The translations under genes were made by a program, and so were the position numbers. 11,273 bases of DNA from Candidatus Bipolaricaulota bacterium (GTDB lineage: Bacteria; Bipolaricaulota; Bipolaricaulia; Bipolaricaulales; Bipolaricaulaceae). The stretch spans positions 1 to 11,273 of the forward strand of contig JAJOKL010000071.1 in NCBI GenBank assembly GCA_021129895.1, given 5' to 3'. The notes below the pieces were generated by a model. That model did not search any database. It saw nothing but the letters and a program-made list of their open reading frames with translations, and was not told the origin of the DNA. Shown piece by piece: positions 1 to 7,220 of this stretch (positions are counted from its first letter, which is position 1; every line of letters starts with the position of its first letter).

Positions 1-10
1 GAAACAGGCT

Positions 11-40
11 TTGACGCGGCCCCAGCCCCTGTGCTAGCAT
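11..40 (+). promoter_or_regulatory. Candidate promoter of the peptide-uptake operon
   Basis: TTGACG at 11-16 resembles a -35 box. TAGCAT at 35-40, preceded by TG (32-33) in the extended -10 arrangement, lies 18 bases further on. Transcription would start near 47, just ahead of a strong SD (AAGGAGG, 48-54). The match is partial and nothing upstream of base 1 is visible, so this is a plausible promoter rather than a firm one. Confidence 0.4.
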
Positions 41-63
41 GCCTGCTAAGGAGGTGGCTCGCT

Positions 64-1686
64 GTGTACAGTGCAGTCCGTAGGCTGCTGGCCGTTGGCC
101 TCGGCGTTATAGTGATTGCCGGGCAAGCGCAAGCGGGCGTGCTGCAGGTTGGTATCTCCGGTGAGCCGCGGAACCTGGACCCGGCGCTTTACACCGATAT
201 CGCTTCGGCTTGGCTAGTCCAGAACATCTACGATCCGCTTGTGGAGCTTTCGGTGACCGGCGAGCCCCTGCCGGAGTACTCCCTGTGTAAGGCATGGGAG
301 TTCAACGCCGACGCCACCGCCATCACCCTCCACCTCCGCCCCGGGGTCAGGTTCCACGACGGAAGGGAGCTGACTGCGGAGGATGTGGTCTATAATTTCG
401 AATGGATCCTCGATCCCGAGAACGCCTCGCCGGTGAGGAAGGCCCTGGCCCCCGTGGAGGAGGTGGAGGCCCTGGACCCCTATACCGTTAAGGTCACCTT
501 CAGGTATCCGTTTCCCGAGGCGCTCCAGTATTGGTCCCGAGCCCTTATCGGCATCGTGCCCGCGGCTTCCCGGCCCCGCGGAGAAAGCCCGTTGGCGCGG
601 GACCCGATCGGCACCGGGCCATATCGATTCGTGGAGTGGAAGGAGGGGTCCCACATCGTCCTCGAACCATTCGATGATTACTGGATGGAGGGGATTCCCC
701 CAAGGGATGTGAGCCGGGTCAAGTTCGTCTTCTTCGCCGATGAGGCCGCCAAGGTGGCGGCCCTCCTGGCGGGGGCCGTGCACCTGGTCGACTGGGTCTC
801 GCCCCGGGATTACGTGGCCCTGCAGGATGTCCCCGGGATAGAGCTCGCCCGAATCCCGGGGATCCAGCACCAGTACGTGGCGTTGAACCTGGCCTCTCAC
901 CCCTTCGGACTAACAGCGGACGAGGTCGGCGATCCGGTGGCCATCGAGCGGGCCTTGATGGCGCGCAAGTTCATGATGTACGCCATCGACCGCGAGGAGA
1001 TCCGGGACGAGATCTTCTACGGGATGGCCACCATCATGTACGGGCCCTGGTATCCCGATTCGGAATGGTTCTCCCCCCACCTGCGGGGCCGGGTGCTGCA
1101 CGATCCGGAATTGGCTCGCCAGTACCTGGAGGAGTACTACGCCCTGGGCGGCGCGCGCCCCCTGCGCTTCCGCATCATCGCTACCAACGCCTGGTGGTTC
1201 GTGGACGTGGCCACCTTGATCCAGGAGCAGCTCCGCCAGTACGGGGTGGAAGCGGAGGTAATCCCCCTGGAGAAGAGGGCCCTTTTCGCCACCCTCAAAA
1301 CCCTGGATTGGGAGGCGGCGGTGGAGGACTTCGCCCACGGGATCCCCGCGGTGCTGCGGTGGCTCCGTTTCGGATACTGCAAGGTCCCCAACCACAACCA
1401 CTGGTACCACGCCGCCGAGGACCTCCCGCCCCAGTACTTCCCCACCCACCCCGGCCACGAGGAGTTCTGCCGCCTGTGGGACGAGGCTTCCTCCGCGCCC
1501 GACCCGGAAAACCGAAAAGAGCTGGTGTGGCGAATGCAGGAGATGCTGGTGGAGAACGTGATCCGCATCGACCTCATGATGGTGGACAGCCTCCTCGCCT
1601 GGCGCGGTGAGGTCCGCTTCGCGGAAGGGACCGTTCCACTTCTGGGCGCCCTGCACCTCAAAACCGTGGTCGGTTTCGACGGGTAA
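64..1686 (+). CDS. ABC transporter solute-binding protein, family 5 (peptide/oligopeptide type)
   Basis: Secreted substrate-capture subunit of a Dpp/Opp-type importer, acting in the periplasm or outside the membrane. I place the start at GTG 64: AAGGAGG at 48-54 lies nine bases before it, and this start gives a clean signal peptide with Arg-Arg at 6-7, a hydrophobic core at about 8-20 and cleavage after AQA at about 24. An earlier in-frame GTG at 31 would put charged residues ahead of this and has no SD. The mature protein shows family-5 (SBP_bac_5) landmarks: GEPRNLDPAL near 33-42, LRPGVRFHDG near 91-100, TAEDVVYNFEW near 104-114 and DPIGTGPYRFVEW near 180-192. At 540 residues it has normal family length. 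There is no lipobox cysteine, so it is soluble rather than a lipoprotein. It ends with TAA 14 bases before the first permease, whose company confirms the role. The ligand (dipeptide, oligopeptide, nickel or sugar have all been found in this family) cannot be read from sequence; the M20 hydrolase in the same operon favours peptides or N-acyl amino acids. Confidence 0.93.
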   Translation: MYSAVRRLLAVGLGVIVIAGQAQAGVLQVGISGEPRNLDPALYTDIASAWLVQNIYDPLVELSVTGEPLPEYSLCKAWEFNADATAITLHLRPGVRFHDGRELTAEDVVYNFEWILDPENASPVRKALAPVEEVEALDPYTVKVTFRYPFPEALQYWSRALIGIVPAASRPRGESPLARDPIGTGPYRFVEWKEGSHIVLEPFDDYWMEGIPPRDVSRVKFVFFADEAAKVAALLAGAVHLVDWVSPRDYVALQDVPGIELARIPGIQHQYVALNLASHPFGLTADEVGDPVAIERALMARKFMMYAIDREEIRDEIFYGMATIMYGPWYPDSEWFSPHLRGRVLHDPELARQYLEEYYALGGARPLRFRIIATNAWWFVDVATLIQEQLRQYGVEAEVIPLEKRALFATLKTLDWEAAVEDFAHGIPAVLRWLRFGYCKVPNHNHWYHAAEDLPPQYFPTHPGHEEFCRLWDEASSAPDPENRKELVWRMQEMLVENVIRIDLMMVDSLLAWRGEVRFAEGTVPLLGALHLKTVVGFDG

Positions 1687-1700
1687 AGGGGACGGGGAGG

Positions 1701-2666
1701 GTGAGGGCGTACCTAGCTAAGCGCTTCCTTTTCGGGGTCCTCACCCTCCTCGTCACAAGCCTCCTCATCTTCTCCCTGCTCCGGGTCGTCCCTGGGGGGC
1801 CGGTGGATGCTCTGATCGGGGAGGAATGGGATGACCCCGAGCTGAGGGCCCAGCTCCGCCGGGACCTCGGACTCGACCTCCCCTTCCATCGGCAGTACGC
1901 CCGCTGGCTCGGGGGGCTTTTCCGGGGGGACCTCGGGGTTTCCCTGGTCCTTTACCGCGGGGAGCCCGTGGGGGGCATCATTCTCGAGCGCTTCGGGGTA
2001 ACGGCCCAACTGGCCTTTATTTCCTTGACTATCGCCCTTTTGGTGGCCTTCCCCGCGGGAATAGCCGCGGCCCTGTGGAAGGAGAGGCTCCCGGATCACG
2101 TGTTCCGGATCGTGGCCTTGGGGGGCATCTCCACGCCCAACTTCTTCCTGGGAATCGCGTTGATCGTCATGTTCGGGGTGGGGCTTCGGCTGAAGTGGGG
2201 GGTAGGAGGGTATGTGCCGTTCGGGGAGGATCCGTGGGGGTGGTTTCTTAGGCTTTTGCTTCCCGCCATTGTGCTGGGCACGGACCACGCCGCCACCATC
2301 TCCCGGATGCTGCGGGCTTCGATATTGGAGGCGCTCGGGCGGAACCACGTCCTTACCGCCAAGGCCATGGGCCTTCCCCGGAAGGAGTTCTTGATCCAAG
2401 ACGTACTGCGTACGGCCATGGTCCCGGTGGTGACCGTGATCGGGAACTCCGCGGGGGCGCTCCTGGACGGCGCGGTTATCACGGAGATCCTTTTCCGGCT
2501 GCCCGGTCTGGGGAGCCTCCTCGTCCAGGGGGTTTACGCCCGGGATCTTCCCTTGGTCCAATCTGTGGTAATAGTAGCGGTGGGCATAAGGATCGCCGTC
2601 AACCTGATCGTCGACCTGAGCTACGCACTCATGGATCCCCGAATCCGATATGGGAGGGGACAGTAG
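1701..2666 (+). CDS. dppB: ABC transporter permease, DppB/OppB type
   Basis: One of the two membrane subunits forming the peptide channel. The 321-residue product has a hydrophobic N-terminal helix (about 10-30), then the typical extracytoplasmic stretch (about 31-95), then further helices at about 102-124, 137-160, 183-195, 240-262 and 285-307. The EAA loop that contacts an ATPase is recognisable around 210-224 (EALGRN...TAKAMG). The C-terminal SYALMDPRIRYG is characteristic of DppB-type permeases. The start is GTG 1701, with purine-rich AAAGGGGA and GGGGAGG sequences just upstream; the latter abuts the start, so the former may serve as the SD. It stops with TAG directly before the ATG of the next permease. 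That matters because it shows TAG is a normal stop in this genome. Confidence 0.94.
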   Translation: MRAYLAKRFLFGVLTLLVTSLLIFSLLRVVPGGPVDALIGEEWDDPELRAQLRRDLGLDLPFHRQYARWLGGLFRGDLGVSLVLYRGEPVGGIILERFGVTAQLAFISLTIALLVAFPAGIAAALWKERLPDHVFRIVALGGISTPNFFLGIALIVMFGVGLRLKWGVGGYVPFGEDPWGWFLRLLLPAIVLGTDHAATISRMLRASILEALGRNHVLTAKAMGLPRKEFLIQDVLRTAMVPVVTVIGNSAGALLDGAVITEILFRLPGLGSLLVQGVYARDLPLVQSVVIVAVGIRIAVNLIVDLSYALMDPRIRYGRGQ

Positions 2667-3631
2667 ATGGTGCGGGAGATCCACACCACTGAGTACGAGC
2701 TCGGGCTGCACCAAACGCTTCTTCAGGAGTTCTGGCATAATTTCAAGAAGAACAAGCTCTCTTTGGTAGGGGGGTTCATCGTACTGTGCTACGCCATCAT
2801 GGCCATCTTCGCCCCGCTTCTGGCGCCTTACAACCCGGTGGAGCAGTTCGACGCCCCCCCGGGGATGCGGAACCCCATGCCGCCGCTTTCCCGGGACGTG
2901 GACGGCCGGCTTTTCCTGCTAGGAACAGATAAATTCGGGCGGGACATCCTGTCCCGAGCCCTCTATGGCACCAGGACCTTGCTGCAACTGGCGGGGGGGT
3001 CCATCGCCATCGCCATGTTGCTGGGCGTGGCCATGGGGGCGGTGGCCGGCTACAAGAAGGGCACCTGGGTGGACGAGCTGATCATGCGCACCGTGGACAT
3101 CATGCTCTCCTTCCCCACTCTGGTCTTGGCCATCGCCCTGGTGGGGGCGTTTGGGATCGGAAGCTTACGGATCGGACCGCTTGTGCTCAGCAACATGGTG
3201 AAGATCATGCTGGTGATCGCCATCACCTACTCCCCCCGGTTCGCCCGGGTGATGCGGGCGGTGGTGCTGCAGGAGATGGCGGAGGACTACGTGGCGGCGG
3301 CCAAGGTCACCGGGGCCTCAGGCTTCCGCATCCTCACCCGGGAGGTGTTGGTGAACACTATCCCCACCATCATCGTGCAGGGGTCGCTGATGATGGCCAC
3401 TACCGTCCTCACCAGCGCATCGCTGAGTTTCCTGGGGTTGGGGCTGCAGCCCCCCCGGCCCAGCCTGGGGCTGATGCTCAACGAGGCCCGGGACTACCTG
3501 TTCTGGGGGGCGTGTTGTACGTGATCGTCCCCGGAGGGCTGATCACCTTGGGCATCCTGGGGTTCAACCTCCTGGGGGATGGGCTGCGGGACTCCTTGGA
3601 TCCCAGGCAGGTGCGGAGGGTGAGAAGGTGA
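2667..3631 (+). CDS. dppC: ABC transporter permease, DppC/OppC type, with apparent frameshift near the C-terminus
   Basis: Second membrane subunit of the peptide importer. ATG 2667 follows GGGAGGGG (about 2652-2659) at good spacing. The uninterrupted frame gives 285 residues ending at TGA 3522-3524. It contains the OppC N-terminal region with a helix at about 32-53, the LGTDKFGRDILSR motif (about 86-97), the EAA loop around 203-217 (EMAEDYVAAAKVTG) and FLGLGLQPPRPSLG near 255-268. It then ends abruptly in non-homologous GACCT. The missing last helix and family ending (GFNLLGDGLRDSLDPR) are present in the -1 frame from 3512 to TGA 3629-3631, which overlaps the next gene's GTG in the usual 4-base manner. 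One G missing from the G6 run at 3505-3510 explains everything: with G7 the protein reads smoothly into the normal C-terminus at about 321 residues. I annotate to 3631 as the intended gene. A sequencing error or a recent mutation are the main alternatives. Confidence 0.88.
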
Positions 3632-4605
3632 CCGAGGTGCTCCTGCGGATCGAGGACCTGGTGACCAGGTTCTACACCGAGCTCGGAGTGGTCAAGGCGG
3701 TGGACGGAAACTCCCTCCATCTCGGGGAGGGGGAATCCCTGGGGGTGGTGGGGGAGTCCGGCTCCGGGAAGACGGTCACCGCCCTGTCGGTGATGCGCCT
3801 CATCGAGAACCCAGGTCGGATCGAGGGAGGGAGGATCCTGTTCCGGGGGGAGGACCTGCTCCAAAAATCCGAGCGCCAGATGCAGAGGATCCGAGGCAAA
3901 GACATCACCATGGTGTTCCAGGACTCCCTCTCCTCCCTCAACCCCACCCTCACCATCGGGGAGCAGATCACCCGGGTGCTCCGGTTCCATTTGCGCCTCT
4001 CCCGCCGGGAGCGGTGGCGGCGGGCGGTGGAGCTCCTCCGGCAGGTGGGCATCCCCGAGCCCGAACAACGGGTCAAGCACTACCCCCACCAATTCTCCGG
4101 GGGAATGCGCCAGCGGGCCCTAATCGCCATGGCCATCTCCTGCAGCCCGCAGCTTCTGATCCTGGACGAGCCCACCACTGCTCTGGACGTCACCATCGAG
4201 GCCCAGATATTCGAGCTGGTGGAAGAGCTGAAGCGGGCGTTCCGCATGGGCACCTTCCTCATCACCCATGATCTTTCAGTGGTGGCCACCTTCTGCGACC
4301 GGGTGGTGATCATGTACGCGGGGAAGATCGTGGAGGAAGCGCCGGTGACTGCGCTTTACGATCGGCCGTTGCACCCGTACACCAGGGGCTTGCTCGGCTC
4401 CATCCCCCCGCTCGAGGGGGGAAAGGCCCGGCTGGACTCCATCCCGGGGGAGGTGCCGGACCTGATCAGCCTGCCCCCGGGGTGCAACTTCAGCCCCCGC
4501 TGCAGGCTGGCCGACGAGCGCTGCTGGCGGGAGGAGCCGCCCCTGGAACACCCCGGCCCCGGCCGCCGGGTGGCCTGCTGGAAGGCGGGTGAGACCGGTG
4601 GCTGA
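3628..4605 (+). CDS. dppD: Peptide ABC transporter ATP-binding protein, DppD/OppD type
   Basis: Cytoplasmic ATPase powering the importer as half of a DppD-DppF pair. The 325-residue product shows Walker A GESGSGKT at 42-49, Q-loop Gln98, signature FSGGM at 156-160, Walker B LLILDEP at 176-182 with catalytic Glu181, and the switch His214. The C-terminal oligopeptide-transporter extension (about 240-325) has four cysteines, at 286, 292, 299 and 317, in the pattern known to hold a [4Fe-4S] cluster in characterised Opp/Dpp ATPases. The start is GTG 3628, seven bases after GGAGGG (3615-3620), and it overlaps the restored stop of the preceding permease by four bases. The second ATPase gene starts inside its 3' end. 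ATPase identity is certain; peptide as the substrate is inferred from family and context. Confidence 0.95.
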   Translation: MTEVLLRIEDLVTRFYTELGVVKAVDGNSLHLGEGESLGVVGESGSGKTVTALSVMRLIENPGRIEGGRILFRGEDLLQKSERQMQRIRGKDITMVFQDSLSSLNPTLTIGEQITRVLRFHLRLSRRERWRRAVELLRQVGIPEPEQRVKHYPHQFSGGMRQRALIAMAISCSPQLLILDEPTTALDVTIEAQIFELVEELKRAFRMGTFLITHDLSVVATFCDRVVIMYAGKIVEEAPVTALYDRPLHPYTRGLLGSIPPLEGGKARLDSIPGEVPDLISLPPGCNFSPRCRLADERCWREEPPLEHPGPGRRVACWKAGETGG

Positions 4606-5581
4606 GGCGTTGCTAGAAGTACGGGGACTGGTGAAGTACTTCCCGGCCGCCGCCGACTGGTTTGCCCAGCTGTTCGACCGGCGGGTGATCCGGGCGGTGG
4701 ACGGGGTGGACTTCTCCATCTCCCGCGGGGAAACCCTGGGCCTGGTGGGGGAGTCCGGCTCCGGGAAGACCACCACCGGCCGGGTCGTCACCCGTCTCAT
4801 AGAGCCAACCGCTGGGCAGGTGTTGTTCGACGGCCAGGACCTTGTCCGCCTGCGGGGGAAGGCGCTAAAGGCCGTTCGCAAGAGGATCCAGATGATCTTC
4901 CAGGACCCCAGCTCCTCCTTGAACCGCCGCAAGACGGTGGGGCAGATCGTGGCCGAGCCCATCCGCATCCACGGCCTGATCAAAGGACAGGCCCTCCAGG
5001 CTCGGCTCGCTGAGGTGGTGGGGCTGGCGGGGCTTTCGCCCAAGTTCCTCAACCGTTACCCCCACGAGCTTTCCGGGGGGCAGCGCCAGCGGGTGGGGAT
5101 CGCCCGGGCCTTGGCGGTGGAGCCGGAGTTCATCGTCTGCGACGAGCCGGTCACCGCCCTGGACGTGTCCATCCAAGCCCAGATCCTGAACCTCCTCATG
5201 GACCTGCAGGAGGAACTTTCCCTTACCTACCTCTTCATCGCCCACGACCTTTCGGTGGTGCGGCACGTGAGCCACCGGGTGGCGGTGATGTACCTGGGGA
5301 AAGTGGTTGAACTAGCCGAAGTGGACACGCTTTTCTCCCGGCCCCGGCACCCCTACACCCAGGCCCTCCTGGCGGCGGTGCCCCGGCCGGACCCCCGCGC
5401 CGGAAAGCGGCAGGTGCTGCACGGGGAGGTACCCAGCCCCATCGCCCCGCCTCCGGGGTGCCGGTTCCACCCCCGCTGTGGGCGACGGATCGAGGGGGTG
5501 TGCGAGGTGGAGGAGCCGCCGCTGGTGGAAGCCGATGGGGGGCAAGTGGCCTGCCATCTCTACGCCAAGGAGGGAAATTGA
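4589..5581 (+). CDS. dppF: Peptide ABC transporter ATP-binding protein, DppF/OppF type
   Basis: Partner ATPase of the importer, 330 residues. Walker A GESGSGKT lies at 54-61, Q-loop Gln105, canonical signature LSGGQ at 161-165, Walker B FIVCDEP at 181-187 with Glu186, and the switch His219. The insertion after the first strand (about 15-35, LVKYFPAAADWFAQLF) is typical of OppF/DppF proteins and separates it from its DppD-type neighbour. The C-terminal extension also carries four cysteines (291, 297, 305, 322), so both ATPases could bind an iron-sulfur cluster. GTG 4589 overlaps the upstream gene by 17 bases. In-frame GTG 4598 would give MAEALLEVRG and is an equally good start. Neither has an ideal SD; GGAAGG at 4580-4585 is nearest. 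The TGA stop at 5579-5581 overlaps the TTG start of the hydrolase. Confidence 0.95.
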   Translation: MRPVAEALLEVRGLVKYFPAAADWFAQLFDRRVIRAVDGVDFSISRGETLGLVGESGSGKTTTGRVVTRLIEPTAGQVLFDGQDLVRLRGKALKAVRKRIQMIFQDPSSSLNRRKTVGQIVAEPIRIHGLIKGQALQARLAEVVGLAGLSPKFLNRYPHELSGGQRQRVGIARALAVEPEFIVCDEPVTALDVSIQAQILNLLMDLQEELSLTYLFIAHDLSVVRHVSHRVAVMYLGKVVELAEVDTLFSRPRHPYTQALLAAVPRPDPRAGKRQVLHGEVPSPIAPPPGCRFHPRCGRRIEGVCEVEEPPLVEADGGQVACHLYAKEGN

Positions 5582-6753
5582 ATCAAAAACTTGCGGAACT
5601 GAAGCGAGTGGTGGTGGAGACCATCGATGGGATGAGGGGCCAGCTTGAAGAGCTGGCCCTGCGCATCCACGCCCACCCGGAGACGAAGTTCGAGGAGGAG
5701 CGGGCGGCCGGCTGGCTGTGCGAGGCGGCCCAGGCCGCGGGCTTCCAGGTGGAGCGGCCCCTGGCCGGGCTTCCCACCGCCTTCCGGGCCTCTTTTCGGG
5801 GCGGGGAGGGGCCTCGAGTGGCGTTCCTGGCTGAGTACGATGCGTTGCCAGAGCTGGGGCACGCCTGCGGCCACAACCTGATCGGGGCCGCCAGCCTGGG
5901 GGCCGCCCTGGGGATCGCCTTGGGCCTAAGGGAATTCCCGGGCACGGTGGAGCTGATCGGCACCCCCGGGGAGGAAGGGGGTGGGGGCAAGGTGATCCTG
6001 GCCCAGGCCGGGGTGTTCAACGGGCTGGCCGCGGTCATGCTGTTTCACCCCTCCTCGCGCACCATCCTGTGGAAGTACGCGTTGGCCAGAAGGAAGCTCC
6101 TCATCGAATTTTTCGGCAAGGCGGCCCATGCCTCCGGCTCCCCGGACAAGGGGATCAACGCCCTGGACGCGGTGCTCCAGACCTTCAACTCCATCAACGC
6201 CCTGCGCCAACACCTCCCGGACGATGTGCGCATCCATGGGGTCATCACCGATGGGGGGGCGGCCCCCAACATCGTGCCCGACCACGCGGCGGCATTGTTC
6301 TACGTGCGGGCCTTGGACGACGGCTACTGCGACCAGGTGCTGGAGCGGGTGATGGACTGCGCCCGGGGGGCGGCCCTGGCCACCGGGGCAAAGGCGAACC
6401 TGGAAGTGCAGGGCGCCTACCGATCCCTGCGTACTAACCTGCCCCTAGCCCAGGCGTTCAAGGAGAATCTGGAGAGCCTGGGGTGGGAGTTCGACCAGGT
6501 GGACCCGAAAGAGCGGCTGGGCTCCACCGACATGGGGGACGTGAGCCACGTCGCCCCAGCCATCCATCCTTACCTTGCCATCGGGCCGGCGGAGCTGGCC
6601 GGCCATTCCATCGAATTCCGGGAGGCGGCCGCCTCGGAGCAGGGCCTGGCGGCCATGTTGGCCGCGGCCAAGGCCTTGGCCATGACCGCCCTGGACGTGC
6701 TGTTCCGCCCGGAGCTGCGCGAGGAGATCCAGGCCGCCTTCACCGGCGGCTGA
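5578..6753 (+). CDS. M20D-family metallo-amidohydrolase/dipeptidase (Acy1L2/AbgB-like)
   Basis: Predicted cytoplasmic zinc- or manganese-dependent hydrolase of peptide or N-acyl amino acid bonds. I choose TTG 5578: AAGGAGGG lies at 5567-5574 and TTGA overlaps the upstream stop, as the other junctions in this operon do. A longer frame open from ATG 5458 runs through the ATPase gene and has no family-like sequence there. The 391-residue protein shows the M20D metal-site pattern: AEYDALPELGHACGHN at 85-100 with Cys97 and His99, PGEEGGGGK at 130-138 with Glu132/Glu133, His157 in the LFHPSS segment, and His343 near the C-terminus (LAGHS). The dimerisation domain inserted at about 165-280 contains the GKAAHASGSPDKG and GGAAPNIVPD motifs. 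CGHN rather than CGHD, together with STDMGDVSH (about 316-324), points to the Acy1L2 / aminobenzoyl-glutamate hydrolase B branch. Coupling to the transporter suggests it cleaves what the transporter brings in. The exact substrate is unknown. Confidence 0.92.
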   Translation: MNQKLAELKRVVVETIDGMRGQLEELALRIHAHPETKFEEERAAGWLCEAAQAAGFQVERPLAGLPTAFRASFRGGEGPRVAFLAEYDALPELGHACGHNLIGAASLGAALGIALGLREFPGTVELIGTPGEEGGGGKVILAQAGVFNGLAAVMLFHPSSRTILWKYALARRKLLIEFFGKAAHASGSPDKGINALDAVLQTFNSINALRQHLPDDVRIHGVITDGGAAPNIVPDHAAALFYVRALDDGYCDQVLERVMDCARGAALATGAKANLEVQGAYRSLRTNLPLAQAFKENLESLGWEFDQVDPKERLGSTDMGDVSHVAPAIHPYLAIGPAELAGHSIEFREAAASEQGLAAMLAAAKALAMTALDVLFRPELREEIQAAFTGG

Positions 6754-6769
6754 GCCCTAGGGAGGCGGG

Positions 6770-7201
6770 ATGCCAGAGCTAGTGGTGGGGTTGGTGGCGG
6801 CGATTGGGGGGATCGCGATCGCCCTCCAGTCCTTGTTCTCCGGGGTGATCGGAAAACAGGTGGGGGTGCTGGGGGCGGTGTTCATCGTGCACTTCACCGG
6901 TCTGATCCTGGCTGGGGCCCTCCTGGCCCTGCGGGGCGGGGGCCTGGCTGGCTGGCGGGGGATCCCCTGGTACGCCCTGTCCGCCGGGTTCATCGGGGTG
7001 GTCATCGTGGCCTGCGTGAGCTACGCCGTCCCTCGGTTGGGGCTGGGCAGCACCCTGGTGATCACCATCGCCTCCCAGCTCATCGTGGGCGCGGTTCTGG
7101 ATCACTTCGGACTCCTGGGGGCCGCCACTCGCCCACTGGATCCTGCCCGGATGGCCGGCATCGGGGTGCTGATCCTGGGCGCGTGGCTGGTGGTCCGATA
7201 A
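6770..7201 (+). CDS. YdcZ-family (DUF606) DMT-like membrane protein
   Basis: Small integral membrane protein of 143 residues, matching the 140-150 residue size of the YdcZ/DUF606 group in the drug/metabolite transporter superfamily. Five hydrophobic segments are visible at about 3-22, 32-54, 66-84, 92-111 and 126-142. Conserved-looking features include the Gln20-Ser21 stretch in helix 1, HFTGL near 41-45 and a short loop rich in Gly and Arg (55-64). ATG 6770 follows GGGAGG at 6760-6765, 16 bases after the hydrolase stop, so it probably belongs to the peptide operon. Members often occur as pairs that may dimerise in opposite orientations; only one copy is present here. It could export a product of the hydrolase, but nothing in the sequence identifies a substrate. 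Confidence 0.85.
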   Translation: MPELVVGLVAAIGGIAIALQSLFSGVIGKQVGVLGAVFIVHFTGLILAGALLALRGGGLAGWRGIPWYALSAGFIGVVIVACVSYAVPRLGLGSTLVITIASQLIVGAVLDHFGLLGAATRPLDPARMAGIGVLILGAWLVVR

Positions 7202-7207
7202 GTTCGC

Positions 7208-7213
7208 TAAAAT
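7208..7213 (+). promoter_or_regulatory. -10 element of a leaderless-type promoter before the MFS gene
   Basis: TAAAAT (five of six matches to the -10 consensus) ends seven bases before ATG 7221. The intervening bases contain no SD. The spacing places the transcription start at or within a few bases of the ATG, as in leaderless transcripts. I see no convincing -35. It sits directly after the stop of the YdcZ gene and would separate a second transcription unit from the peptide operon. Confidence 0.45.
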
Positions 7214-7220
7214 CTACGCC

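Noticed and set aside
3504..3514. Programmed -1 frameshifting in the permease gene
   Set aside because: The G run does not form a standard X XXY YYZ slippery heptamer in the zero frame, I see no obvious downstream stimulatory structure, and this family is not known to use frameshifting. A one-base loss is simpler.
214..5052. Long reading frames on the minus strand (for example 900-214, 2738-1713, 4092-3478 and 5052-4276)
   Set aside because: They lie antisense to well-recognised transporter genes, have low-complexity Gly/Arg/Pro/His-rich translations with no family motif, and are expected by-products of GC-rich codon use.
5458..5577. Upstream ATG extension of the M20 hydrolase
   Set aside because: It runs out of frame through the end of the ATPase gene, with Gly/Ala-rich sequence unlike the family. 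TTG 5578 has an SD and the operon's usual 4-base overlap.
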